Notes under the pieces: generated by a model
Told to the model about the DNA's origin: nothing
Databases searched by the model: none
Seen by the model: the letters and a program-made list of their open reading frames with translations, nothing else
Made by a program: the position numbers and the translations under genes
In this document: positions 1 to 8,156 of the stretch, one piece after another
Layout: every line of letters begins with the position of its first letter
Position numbering within the stretch: position 1 is the stretch's first letter
Source of the DNA: Desulfobacteraceae bacterium
Lineage (GTDB): Bacteria > Desulfobacterota > Desulfobacteria > Desulfobacterales > Desulfobacteraceae
Direction of reading: 5' to 3'
Length of the DNA: 36,964 bases
Assembly: GCA_004796375.1 (NCBI GenBank)
Contig: QZLA01000033.1
Location: forward strand, 1-36,964

Positions 1-1768
1 GCGGGATTTCAACCGATCCGACCATTTTCATACGTTTCTTCCCTTTTTTTTGTTTTTCTAGGAGTTTACGTTTACGTGAGATATCACCGCCATAACATTT
101 CGCTGTTACATCCTTTCTAAAGGCAGACACGGTTTCCCGTGAAATTATTTTTCCACCGATCGCTCCCTGGATAGGAATTTTGAACTGCTGCCTGGGCATC
201 TCCTCTTTAAGTTTTTTACAGGCGATCCGTGCCCGTGCTTCAGCTTTATCCCTGTGGATCAACTGTGAAAGGGCATCCACCCGTTCACCATTGATGAGGA
301 AATCAAGTTTGACCACATCGGTCTGTTGATACCCGGAGACCTCATAGTCAAATGATCCATATCCCTGGGTTACACTTTTGAGTTTGTCATAAAACTCGTA
401 GACCACTTCGGCCAGAGGCAGGTCAAACTTCATCTCCATTCGGTTGTTGGTCAGATATTGATAGTTCTTGCTGACACCGCGATGATCGTGGCATACCTGC
501 ATCACATTACCCATGTACTTGTCCGGAATGATGATCGAGGCGTTGATGAACGGTTCCTTGACCTCTGTAATCTCTGCCGGATCAGGGTACAGGGCGGGAT
601 TGTCCACCATGGTCACCTCACCGCTGGTATGTGTCACCTCATACATGACCGAGGGCGCGGTAAGGATCAGGGACATGTCATATTCCCTTTCAAGCCGTTC
701 CTGCACAACTTCCAGATGGAGCAGGCCTAAGAACCCGCAACGATAGCCGAATCCCAGGGCAGCCGAAGAATCCTTTTCAAACACCAGCGCCGCATCATTG
801 AGCTTGAGCTTCTCCAATGCTTCGGTCAGCTCCTCATAATCATCTGATGCTACGGGATACATGGAAGAAAAAACCACTGGATTGGGTTCCCTGAACCCGG
901 GCATGGCCTCTTCACATGCGTCACCTGCCAGTGTGACCGTATCTCCGGTATGCACGTCCGAGATCGTTTTGATACCGGCAATAAAATAACCGACCTGACC
1001 GGCAATCAACTCTTTTTGCGGGATCCTTGCAATCTGAAATAGGCCGACCTCTTCCACCTTGTATGTGGCCTTGTTGGACTTGAACATGATCTTATCGCCA
1101 GGCCTGATACTGCCTTCAAAAATCCTGAAATGAACAATGGTTCCCCTGTAGGCATCATAGTGGGAATCAAAAATCAGTGCCTTTAACGGCGCAGTTACAT
1201 CATTTTCCGGTGCCGGTATTCCGTCCACCACCGCCTGGAAAATCCGGTCCACCCCGGTGCCGACCTTTGCAGATACAGGCAGGGCCAGATCGGAGTCCAG
1301 GCCCAGATCCTCATCGATCTGATCCTTGACCCATTCGACTTCAGCAGAAGGCAGGTCAATCTTATTGATGATGGGCAATATCTCAAGATCATGCTCCAGG
1401 GCCAGGTAGAGGTTGGCCAGAGTCTGTGCCTCCACACCCTGGCTGGCATCCACCAGGATCAGTGCGCCCTCACAGGAAGCCAGTGCGCGGGAGACTTCGT
1501 ATGTGAAATCAACATGGCCCGGTGTATCGATCAGGTTCAGAAGGTATTCTTCACCATCAGCGGCCTTGAACGGCAGGGTAACGGTTTGGGATTTGATGGT
1601 GATACCGCGTTCCCGTTCGATATCCATGGTATCGAGGATCTGATCCTTGAAATCCCGGTCTGAAATAATACCGGCCAGCTGGATCATCCGGTCAGACAAT
1701 GTGGACTTGCCGTGATCGATATGGGCAATAATGCTGAAGTTTCTTATATTTTTCTGTTTAACCTTCAA
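1..1768 (-). CDS. lepA: Elongation factor 4 (LepA), 3' end cut by window
   Basis: Ribosome-associated translational GTPase of the LepA/EF4 family. The minus-strand frame begins with residues resembling MKVKQKNIRNFSIIAHIDHG, followed by KST of the P-loop. The DTPGHVDF switch motif reads near 1506-1529 and NKID near 1350-1360. The last visible residues, KKGKKRMKMVGSVEIP, match the lysine-rich LepA C-terminus, so only about ten residues are missing at the window edge. I chose a TTG start (1766-1768) because a GGAG ribosome binding site sits 5 nt upstream (1774-1777) and the next residues match family N-termini; a TTG further upstream in frame is possible. The gene is divergent from the diguanylate cyclase at 1895. 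The family assignment is very secure; the start is likely but not proven. Confidence 0.95.
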   Translation of the reverse strand, partial: MKVKQKNIRNFSIIAHIDHGKSTLSDRMIQLAGIISDRDFKDQILDTMDIERERGITIKSQTVTLPFKAADGEEYLLNLIDTPGHVDFTYEVSRALASCEGALILVDASQGVEAQTLANLYLALEHDLEILPIINKIDLPSAEVEWVKDQIDEDLGLDSDLALPVSAKVGTGVDRIFQAVVDGIPAPENDVTAPLKALIFDSHYDAYRGTIVHFRIFEGSIRPGDKIMFKSNKATYKVEEVGLFQIARIPQKELIAGQVGYFIAGIKTISDVHTGDTVTLAGDACEEAMPGFREPNPVVFSSMYPVASDDYEELTEALEKLKLNDAALVFEKDSSAALGFGYRCGFLGLLHLEVVQERLEREYDMSLILTAPSVMYEVTHTSGEVTMVDNPALYPDPAEITEVKEPFINASIIIPDKYMGNVMQVCHDHRGVSKNYQYLTNNRMEMKFDLPLAEVVYEFYDKLKSVTQGYGSFDYEVSGYQQTDVVKLDFLINGERVDALSQLIHRDKAEARARIACKKLKEEMPRQQFKIPIQGAIGGKIISRETVSAFRKDVTAKCYGGDISRKRKLLEKQKKGKKRMKMVGSVEIP

Positions 1769-1787
1769 TCTTGCTCCAAACAAAGAG

Positions 1788-1816
1788 TTGACATTTTTTC
1801 TTCATATAGATAAATT
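1788..1816 (+). promoter_or_regulatory. Candidate sigma-70 promoter of the REC-GGDEF gene
   Basis: TTGACA at 1788-1793, a 17-nt spacer and TAAATT at 1811-1816, about 80 nt upstream of the chosen start at 1895. It lies back to back with the lepA promoter in an AT-rich divergent region. Confidence 0.4.
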
Positions 1817-1829
1817 TTTATATTGGTCT

Positions 1830-1858
1830 ATTTAACAAATTGTACTCAATTATGTCAA
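1830..1858 (-). promoter_or_regulatory. Candidate sigma-70 promoter of lepA
   Basis: On the minus strand a perfect TTGACA (1853-1858) is separated by 17 nt from TTAAAT (1830-1835), about 60 nt upstream of the lepA start. The -35 is perfect and the -10 matches four of six positions. Confidence 0.5.
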
Positions 1859-1894
1859 GATAGACCCTATAGAGCTATGACCCGGGAGACCTTC

Positions 1895-2803
1895 ATGACG
1901 ACCTCGATTTTGATTGTTGATGATGATGAAGCTATTAAAGAATCCGTTGAAGAATTTCTAACTCTGCTCAATTATGATGTCGCGAGCGCTCTCAGTGCTG
2001 ATGAAGCCATTAACATCCTGAAAACCTTTTCTCCGGACATAGTCCTGACCGACATCATGATGCAGGGGATGGACGGCCTGGAGCTCACCCGTTATATCAA
2101 GCAGAACTGTGATGCCGATGTCATGGTCATGACCGGCTACAGTGCACAGCATTCCTATGAAGAAGCCATTGCCGCCGGGGCCAGTGACTTCATATTCAAA
2201 CCGTTCCGTTTTGAAGAACTTGATCTTCGCATCAAACGGGTCCTTCGCGAGACCCAACTGCTGAAAGAAAAAACCAAACTCCTTGAAAAGATGGAACGGC
2301 TGGCCATTACCGACGCACTGACCAAGCTGTACAACTCCCGTCATTTCTTCAGTATCATCAAAACAGAAATTGAGCGGCATAACCGCTATGGTCACCATCT
2401 TTCTTTGCTTATTCTCGATATTGATCATTTTAAAAATTTCAATGACACCTGGGGGCATCTTGAGGGAGACAAAGTGCTCATGCGCGTGGGAGAGGTCATT
2501 TCAGCGTGTCTCAGGAGCATGGACACCGCCTTTCGCTACGGCGGGGAAGAGTTTGCCATACTCCTACCGGAAACAAAGCTTCAGAAGGCATGTGTGGTCG
2601 GTGCCAGGATCAAGGATATCATCGCTGAAGAGGTGTTTGAACCGGAAGCGGATGCCGCCATCTCGATCACCATCAGTATCGGCGCAACAGAGCTGGATCG
2701 TAATGAAAACTTTACCGAATTTATCAAACGGGCAGATCAGGCCCTGTACCGTTCCAAAAACACGGGCAGGAACAAACTGACCTACATACCTATTCCGGAC
2801 TAA
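1895..2803 (+). CDS. Response regulator diguanylate cyclase (REC-GGDEF)
   Basis: Predicted cytoplasmic c-di-GMP synthase of 302 residues. An N-terminal receiver domain (about residues 1-120) shows the acidic triad in ILIVDDDEA, the phospho-acceptor Asp53 in VLTDIMM, and the conserved lysine in FIFKPF. A short helical linker leads to a GGDEF domain with the active GGEEF signature. An RxxD inhibitory site (RSMD) stands five residues before GGEEF, so product inhibition is expected. Start: an ATG further upstream at 1823 is in frame, but the ATG at 1895 has GGGAG 6 nt ahead and begins directly with the receiver strand. Its 3' end overlaps the convergent nadC by 14 bp. No cognate kinase is adjacent. 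PleD-like with a single receiver. Confidence 0.93.
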   Translation: MTTSILIVDDDEAIKESVEEFLTLLNYDVASALSADEAINILKTFSPDIVLTDIMMQGMDGLELTRYIKQNCDADVMVMTGYSAQHSYEEAIAAGASDFIFKPFRFEELDLRIKRVLRETQLLKEKTKLLEKMERLAITDALTKLYNSRHFFSIIKTEIERHNRYGHHLSLLILDIDHFKNFNDTWGHLEGDKVLMRVGEVISACLRSMDTAFRYGGEEFAILLPETKLQKACVVGARIKDIIAEEVFEPEADAAISITISIGATELDRNENFTEFIKRADQALYRSKNTGRNKLTYIPIPD

Positions 2804-3620
2804 TCCGCATACTTAAATCCATGGAGCGTGCCTGGTGGGTGAGTGCGCCGCATGAAATCACATCCACCCCGGTCCCGGCAATCCGTTCAATCCGTTCCAG
2901 TGACACATTACCCGACGCTTCAACCACTGCACGACCATCGATATACTCAACCGCTTTTCTCATCTGGGAAACGTTCATGTTGTCCAGCATGATCACATCT
3001 GCACCTTCATCTACCGCCTCTTTGACCTCCTTGAGGCTTGAGGTTTCGACTTCGATCTTCATCAGGTGGGACACATTTTCCCTGACCGTTTTAATGGCCT
3101 GCCGCACCCCCCCGGCAACGGCAATATGATTATCCTTGATCAGGATTCCGTCATACAAAGACATGCGATGATTATGCGCCCCCCCGGCCCGGACGGCCTG
3201 TTTTTCAAGCAGCCTGAGCCCCGGGGTAGTCTTCCGTGTATCCACCAGTTTGACCCGGCTGTGACCGATTCGATCAACAAACTTCCGGGTCAATGTTGCG
3301 ATTCCCGACAGATGCTGAAGGAAGTTCAGGACGATCCGTTCCGCTTTGAGCATGCAGGCCAGATCACCCTCGATCTTCATCACAATATCATCTTTTCCCG
3401 CCCTGCCGCCATCTTCAAACCCAGTATGCAGCATGACACCGGGATCTACGGTGGTAAACACCCTGCTGGCAACACCCAGCCCGGCCAGTACCATGGGTTC
3501 CTTGGCCACGATCACCCCGCTTCCTCTGAAATCACTTTCAAGAAGACTCAAGGTGGTGACATCTCCCATTCCTGAATCCTCGGCCAGGGCCAGGGTAATG
3601 AGCGAATCAATAAAATCCAT
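2790..3620 (-). CDS. nadC: Nicotinate-nucleotide pyrophosphorylase (carboxylating)
   Basis: Quinolinate phosphoribosyltransferase: converts quinolinate and PRPP to nicotinate mononucleotide, CO2 and pyrophosphate in de novo NAD synthesis. About 276 residues, normal for NadC. Family hallmarks are LNFLQHLSGIATLT, DTRKTTPGLR, LEKQAVRAGGAHNHR and the barrel strand DVIMLDNM. The ATG at 3620 lies 2 nt after the valS stop codon; a TTG at 3626 would extend the protein by two residues and overlap valS. This spacing suggests co-transcription and coupled translation with valS. No other NAD biosynthesis gene is near, so the pairing with valS looks incidental. Confidence 0.95.
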   Translation of the reverse strand: MDFIDSLITLALAEDSGMGDVTTLSLLESDFRGSGVIVAKEPMVLAGLGVASRVFTTVDPGVMLHTGFEDGGRAGKDDIVMKIEGDLACMLKAERIVLNFLQHLSGIATLTRKFVDRIGHSRVKLVDTRKTTPGLRLLEKQAVRAGGAHNHRMSLYDGILIKDNHIAVAGGVRQAIKTVRENVSHLMKIEVETSSLKEVKEAVDEGADVIMLDNMNVSQMRKAVEYIDGRAVVEASGNVSLERIERIAGTGVDVISCGALTHQARSMDLSMRISPE

Positions 3621-3622
3621 GA

Positions 3623-6301
3623 TCAATTTTTCATCGATTTAATGCGTTCAAGATTCTGATTCAGCTTATCAATTTTTGCCTCGATATCGCTATGCTGGGC
3701 CTTGACCTTCTCGACCACATCTTCCGGTGCTTTTTCAAGGAAACTGTCATTATTGAGGCGTTTGGATACACCGAGCAGTTCCTTGGTGTTTTTCTCGATC
3801 TCCTTTTCCAGCCGCAGCATTTCCACGTTCAGGTCAATCACCCCTTCAAGGGATACATAAGAGGTCGTATTTTCCGTAACCACGGCTGCGGAAGATGACG
3901 GGGCCTCATTGCTCTGATTAATCTCAAGGATATCCAGTCGGGCCAGGTTCATGATGCTGGCACTGTTATCTTCAATCAGCCTGGCTTCTCGGGTATCCGC
4001 GGTTTGCGTCACAACATTCAGGCTCATGGAGGGCTGGATATTCATTTCACTACGGATGTTCCGGATCCCGGAGATCATCTCGAAGATAAATGTCATGTCC
4101 TTTTCGATGTCGGCATCCCTGATCGAATCATACTTGTCTGAATCATAGGGGAAACGAGCATCCATGATCGAACCTTGGGCTCCCGGAAATATACTGTAGA
4201 TCTCTTCGGTGACGAACGGCATAAAGGGATGGAGCATGATCAGGATGTCTTTGAGGACCCGGGCAAGTACCGCCCTTGCAGCATCTCTTCTTTGGGTCCC
4301 CTCCTTTTCGTAAAGCGCGGGTTTTGACGCTTCAAGGTACCAGTCACAGAACTCATGCCAGATAAACTGGTAAACCGCACTGGCGGCTTCATTGAATTTG
4401 TAGGCCTCGATTCCCTCTTTCACACTCAGTGCAGCGGCCGCACTCCTGGACAGAATCCACCGGTCCACAAAGGCAAGTTCAGACTGGCTGATGCGTTGAT
4501 TCAGTTCATCATCACTTAAAGGCTCTTCTATGTGCATCAGGGCGAAACGGGCGGCATTCCACAGCTTGTTCACAAAGTGGCGATACCCCTCTACCCTGGA
4601 TTCAGACATCTTGACATCCCTGCCCTGTGCGGCAAAAGCGGCCAGGGTGAACCGGAAAGCGTCTGCACCGAAGTTATCGATCACCTGCAGCGGATCGATG
4701 ACATTCCCTTTGGACTTACTCATCTTCTTGCCATGTTCATCCCTGACCAGTGCATGGATATAGACATCCTTGAACGGCACCTCGTCCATGAAATGAATAC
4801 CCATCATCATCATGCGGGCAACCCAGAAAAAGAGGATGTCAAACCCGGTGACCAGTACATTGGTCGGATAAAACGTTTTCAAAAGATCCGTGTTTTCCGG
4901 CCATCCCATGGTGGAGAAGGGCCACAGCGCACTGGAGAACCAGGTGTCGAGAACATCGTTTTCCTGGATGATATCAGTGGAACCGCAGGAAGTACAGGCA
5001 CTGGGATCGGTTTCTTCAACAATCACGGCATCGCAATCCTGGCATTTCCATACCGGAATACGGTGTCCCCACCAGATCTGACGGGATATGCACCAATCCC
5101 GGATATTGTCCATCCATTCAAAGTAGGTCTTGGACCAGTTGTCAGGCAGAATTCTGGTCTGGCCGCTTCGCACGGCATCAGAGGCTTTTTGGGCCAGGGG
5201 ACCGACCTTGACAAACCACTGCTTGGAGATAGTGGGCTCGACCACGGTCTGGCAGCGGTAACAGTTGCCCACAGAATTTTTCAAGGGTTCTTTTTTGAGC
5301 AGATATCCCGTTTCTTCGAGCTTTTCAACGGCTGCCTTTCGGCACTCAAACCGGTCGAGCCCTTTGAACTGGCCGGCACCATCCAGCATGATGCCGCTGT
5401 CGTCGATGACCTTGAGTTTTTCCAGCCCATGCTTGTCTCCCAGGGTAAAGTCATTGGGATCATGTGCCGGAGTAACTTTGAGTGCACCCGTACCAAACTC
5501 GGTATCCACATACTCATCCCGGATAATGGGGATCACCCGATCGGTCAGCGGCAGGCAGACATGCGTATGCGTCAGGTCACTGTAGCGCTCATCGTTCGGG
5601 TTCACTGCCAATGCCGTATCTCCGAACATGGTTTCAGGCCGGGTGGTGGCCACGGTCAGCCCCTGCTTGGAATCCTTGAACGGATACCTGATGTAGTAAA
5701 GGGTGCTGTCCTGTTCTTCATATTCAACCTCAAGGTCAGCCAGGGCGGTCTGGCATCTCGGACACCAGTTGATGATATACATGCCCTCGTAGATCAGGCC
5801 TTCTTTGTAAAGTCTGACAAACACCTTCCTGACGGCATCGGACAGGCCTTCGTCCATGGTGAACCGTTCCCGGTCCCAATCACACGATGCGCCGAGCCGC
5901 TTGAGCTGATTGATAATCGCGCCGCCTGATTTTTCACGCCATTCCCAGACCCGTTCGATAAACTGGTCACGGCCGACTTGATCCCGGGTCAACCCCTGTT
6001 TGGCCAACTCCTTTTCCACCACATTCTGGGTGGCAATACCGGCGTGATCCGTTCCCGGCATCCATAAAACGTTCTGGCCCAAAAGTCTGCGATACCTGCA
6101 CATGACATCCTGAATCACATTATTCAGCGCATGTCCCATATGAAGCACACCCGTCACATTGGGTGGTGGAATAACAATTGAAAATGGCTCGCTGCCGTCC
6201 TTATCTTTTGCGGAAAAAAACTGGTTTTCTTCCCAGAATGTGTACCATTTTTGTTCAATTGGTGCGGGATCGTACCCTTTGTCAAGCGAACTTGAACCCA
6301 T
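3623..6301 (-). CDS. valS: Valine--tRNA ligase
   Basis: Class I aminoacyl-tRNA synthetase charging tRNA-Val. 892 residues, the usual bacterial size. The HIGH-type motif appears in PPNVTGVLHMGHAL near residue 50 and KMSKS in GKKMSKSKGNVIDP near residue 530. A cysteine-rich zinc-like segment (WKCQDCDAV and CTSCGS) lies in between, and the editing domain shows TTRPETMFGDTALAV. The C-terminal 70 residues form the expected tRNA-binding coiled coil. AGGAG lies 7 nt upstream of the ATG. nadC follows 2 nt after the stop. A hairpin with a T-run sits just upstream of the RBS (6328-6353), which raises the question of where valS transcription begins. Confidence 0.97.
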   Translation of the reverse strand: MGSSSLDKGYDPAPIEQKWYTFWEENQFFSAKDKDGSEPFSIVIPPPNVTGVLHMGHALNNVIQDVMCRYRRLLGQNVLWMPGTDHAGIATQNVVEKELAKQGLTRDQVGRDQFIERVWEWREKSGGAIINQLKRLGASCDWDRERFTMDEGLSDAVRKVFVRLYKEGLIYEGMYIINWCPRCQTALADLEVEYEEQDSTLYYIRYPFKDSKQGLTVATTRPETMFGDTALAVNPNDERYSDLTHTHVCLPLTDRVIPIIRDEYVDTEFGTGALKVTPAHDPNDFTLGDKHGLEKLKVIDDSGIMLDGAGQFKGLDRFECRKAAVEKLEETGYLLKKEPLKNSVGNCYRCQTVVEPTISKQWFVKVGPLAQKASDAVRSGQTRILPDNWSKTYFEWMDNIRDWCISRQIWWGHRIPVWKCQDCDAVIVEETDPSACTSCGSTDIIQENDVLDTWFSSALWPFSTMGWPENTDLLKTFYPTNVLVTGFDILFFWVARMMMMGIHFMDEVPFKDVYIHALVRDEHGKKMSKSKGNVIDPLQVIDNFGADAFRFTLAAFAAQGRDVKMSESRVEGYRHFVNKLWNAARFALMHIEEPLSDDELNQRISQSELAFVDRWILSRSAAAALSVKEGIEAYKFNEAASAVYQFIWHEFCDWYLEASKPALYEKEGTQRRDAARAVLARVLKDILIMLHPFMPFVTEEIYSIFPGAQGSIMDARFPYDSDKYDSIRDADIEKDMTFIFEMISGIRNIRSEMNIQPSMSLNVVTQTADTREARLIEDNSASIMNLARLDILEINQSNEAPSSSAAVVTENTTSYVSLEGVIDLNVEMLRLEKEIEKNTKELLGVSKRLNNDSFLEKAPEDVVEKVKAQHSDIEAKIDKLNQNLERIKSMKN

Positions 6302-6327
6302 AAATTTCTCCTAAAACCACATTAATG

Positions 6328-6353
6328 AAAAAGGGGATCAATAAATAATCCCC
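6328..6353 (-). terminator. Hairpin with T-run between the acidic-protein gene and valS
   Basis: On the minus strand GGGGAT (6348-6353) pairs with ATCCCC (6333-6338) across a 9-nt AT-rich loop and is followed by TTTTT. It reads as an intrinsic terminator for the gene at 6381-7157, but it ends only 27 nt before the valS start, so it may also act as a leader hairpin for valS. Confidence 0.55.
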
Positions 6354-6364
6354 TGAAAAACACC

Positions 6365-6394
6365 ATATAATCTATCTTAATTAGACTTTGTCAA
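6365..6394 (-). promoter_or_regulatory. Possible valS promoter overlapping the upstream stop codon
   Basis: A perfect minus-strand TTGACA (6389-6394) spans the last codons of the acidic-protein gene. ATTATA or TTATAT follows after 17 or 18 nt. The -10 is weak. If used, transcription would start right at the 5' base of the hairpin at 6333-6353. Confidence 0.3.
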
Positions 6395-7157
6395 TATCAT
6401 CCAGATCTTTTTGAAGACTCTCCTTGATCTCCTGGATCTCCTTTTCAATGACTTTTTCCATGACTTCAAACAGAATCGATTCTATTTTCTGTGAAAACTT
6501 ATTTTCTATCACCCGCTCCAATGCCGCTTCAATCTGTTCTTTGCTCAGGGCGTCCACACGCGCTTCACTGGAAGCAGGCTCTAACACGGATGGTTCTTCG
6601 TCCGCTTCAGGAACAGGCTCAACCGGTTCTTCAGGGATCGATTCAACCGGATCCGGGGTCAAATCTGAAACATCCTCCCCGGCGACCGCCTCTAATGCCG
6701 GGGCGGCATCGGTCAGTTCCGAAGACTCAAGGCTGCCGTCAAGGTCAAAATCCTCATTAAAATCAATTTCATCCGGTTCTGAATAATCACCTTCAAATTG
6801 GGACAGTTCATCCCCCGGTTCCGGGACAATATCCTGACTGTCTATATCAAGGTCAGCCAGATCAACATCGGAATCAAGATCGGGAGCATCTATAGCGGCG
6901 GGAGGTTCATCCAAATCAAGGGGTTGGACGTCAATATCGGGGGCCGGGACGGCATCTTCGGCCTTATCCGCCTCAATGTCAGTAAATGCCGCGTCACCCT
7001 CGGAAAAATCCTCGGTGATCATGCTTAAATCCAGAACCGGTTCCTGGCCATTAGACGCATCGGCCTCTGTTTCAACAATATCCGTCAATTCAATGATATC
7101 ATCCGAGTTTTCGCCCTCTGGCCCTGCCTTCTGCTCCAAATCTGTATTATCGGCCAT
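6381..7157 (-). CDS. Acidic hypothetical protein with PopZ-like C-terminal helix region
   Basis: 258 residues; not firmly recognised. Roughly residues 1-200 are low-complexity, very rich in Asp, Glu and Pro, and probably disordered. The last 55 residues are a charged amphipathic helical region (EQIEAALERVIENKFSQKI, then repeated VIEKEI-type turns). This layout, an acidic Pro-rich linker followed by short C-terminal oligomerising helices with VIE/EEI motifs, recalls the polar organiser PopZ (DUF2497), but the similarity is in architecture and cannot be confirmed by eye. No signal peptide or membrane segment, so cytoplasmic. It has its own terminator-like hairpin and lies upstream of valS on the same strand. 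GAGGGAG just precedes the ATG. Confidence 0.7.
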   Translation of the reverse strand: MADNTDLEQKAGPEGENSDDIIELTDIVETEADASNGQEPVLDLSMITEDFSEGDAAFTDIEADKAEDAVPAPDIDVQPLDLDEPPAAIDAPDLDSDVDLADLDIDSQDIVPEPGDELSQFEGDYSEPDEIDFNEDFDLDGSLESSELTDAAPALEAVAGEDVSDLTPDPVESIPEEPVEPVPEADEEPSVLEPASSEARVDALSKEQIEAALERVIENKFSQKIESILFEVMEKVIEKEIQEIKESLQKDLDDIDKV

Positions 7158-7215
7158 AACTCCCTCATATGTATATTAATAGTTTACCTGCGTTTGGCAC
7201 TTCGGTTGATGCCAA

Positions 7216-7244
7216 AAAGTACCAAACACAACCATTTGTGTCAA
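7216..7244 (-). promoter_or_regulatory. Candidate promoter with overlapping palindrome for the acidic-protein gene
   Basis: Minus-strand TTGACA (7239-7244), 17-nt spacer, TACTTT (7216-7221). A perfect palindrome ACACAA-CCAT-TTGTGT (7226-7241) overlaps the -35 and spacer, where a repressor could bind. On the plus strand an isolated TATAAT lies at 7250-7255, without a clear -35. Confidence 0.4.
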
Positions 7245-7367
7245 CCATTTATAATCTATATGGATTATTGGATAATTGGCTCCTATCCTGGAAGTGGGAT
7301 TCCCCTGTGGCACGCTGATGGCCAAAAAAAGATTTACAACCCCCGGTTGATACATTAAAACCATTGA

Positions 7368-8099
7368 ATGCCAAAGTTTTTAGTGGAGCATATCGATTCA
7401 AACAGGGCGGTCATCAAGGGACAGGATGCGCGCCACATCTGCCGGGTCCTCAGGCTTGATACCGGGGATTTCCTGGACATTACCAATGGCAAAGGAGACA
7501 GCTTCAAAGCCTCCATCCTGTCCTTGTCTCCGTCACAGGTGGATCTGCGGCTCCATGAAAAACATCTGAAAAATTTTGAATCCCCGATTCGTATCACCCT
7601 GGCCGTCGGCATGCTCAAGGATAAAAAGATGGAGGAGCTGCTGCGACAGTCCATTGAGTTGGGCATATTCAAATGGCAGCCGGTGTATTGTGAACGATCT
7701 GTTCCGGTTCATGATGAAAAACGCATCATCTCACGCCTGGCCAGGTGGGAGACCATCGCCAGGGAAGCGCTCAAGCAATGCCAAAGAAGCCGCCTTCCTC
7801 AAGTGTGCGTGCCAGTGCCCCTGGATGAACTGTTTCAAAACAGCTCTCGATATGATTTAAAGCTTGCGTTTTGGGAAAGCCAGGAAACCGGGGAAGTGGA
7901 CAGCAGTGCACAGAAGACACCAGGGGTTGAGAGGATCCTTATCCTGATCGGCCCGGAAGGCGGGTTTTCCTCAAACGAGATCACGACCGCCCGGGATCAT
8001 GGATTTGAAATCCAGACTCTGGGCCCGAGGATCCTGAGAGCTCAGACGGCGGCCATCTCTGCGTGCACACTGATCCAGAATCGATACGGTGACCTGTGA
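7368..8099 (+). CDS. rsmE: 16S rRNA (uracil1498-N3)-methyltransferase
   Basis: SPOUT-family RNA methyltransferase that modifies U1498 of 16S rRNA with SAM. 243 residues, normal length. The N-terminal PUA-like part contains the family pattern HICRVLRLDTGDFLDITNG. The C-terminal SPOUT knot has LIGPEGGFSSNEI and LGPRILRAQTAAI, which form the SAM-binding trefoil. The ATG at 7368 gives the typical MPKFLVEH start, although no strong ribosome binding site precedes it. It lies 57 bp upstream of the dadA-like gene and is probably co-transcribed with it. Confidence 0.95.
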   Translation: MPKFLVEHIDSNRAVIKGQDARHICRVLRLDTGDFLDITNGKGDSFKASILSLSPSQVDLRLHEKHLKNFESPIRITLAVGMLKDKKMEELLRQSIELGIFKWQPVYCERSVPVHDEKRIISRLARWETIAREALKQCQRSRLPQVCVPVPLDELFQNSSRYDLKLAFWESQETGEVDSSAQKTPGVERILILIGPEGGFSSNEITTARDHGFEIQTLGPRILRAQTAAISACTLIQNRYGDL

Positions 8100-8156
8100 T
8101 ATAATCACATGCATTCTCAAAGCGTATAACATGATAGTGAACCTTAAGGATAAATT

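Noticed and set aside
4532..5929. 465-codon plus-strand open frame antisense to valS
   Set aside because: It lies wholly inside the certain valS gene, has low-complexity His/Gly-rich composition typical of a reverse shadow frame, and no RBS or family motif.
7176..7364. 62-codon minus-strand frame between the acidic-protein gene and rsmE
   Set aside because: It covers the promoter and palindrome region, has no RBS and no recognisable protein pattern.
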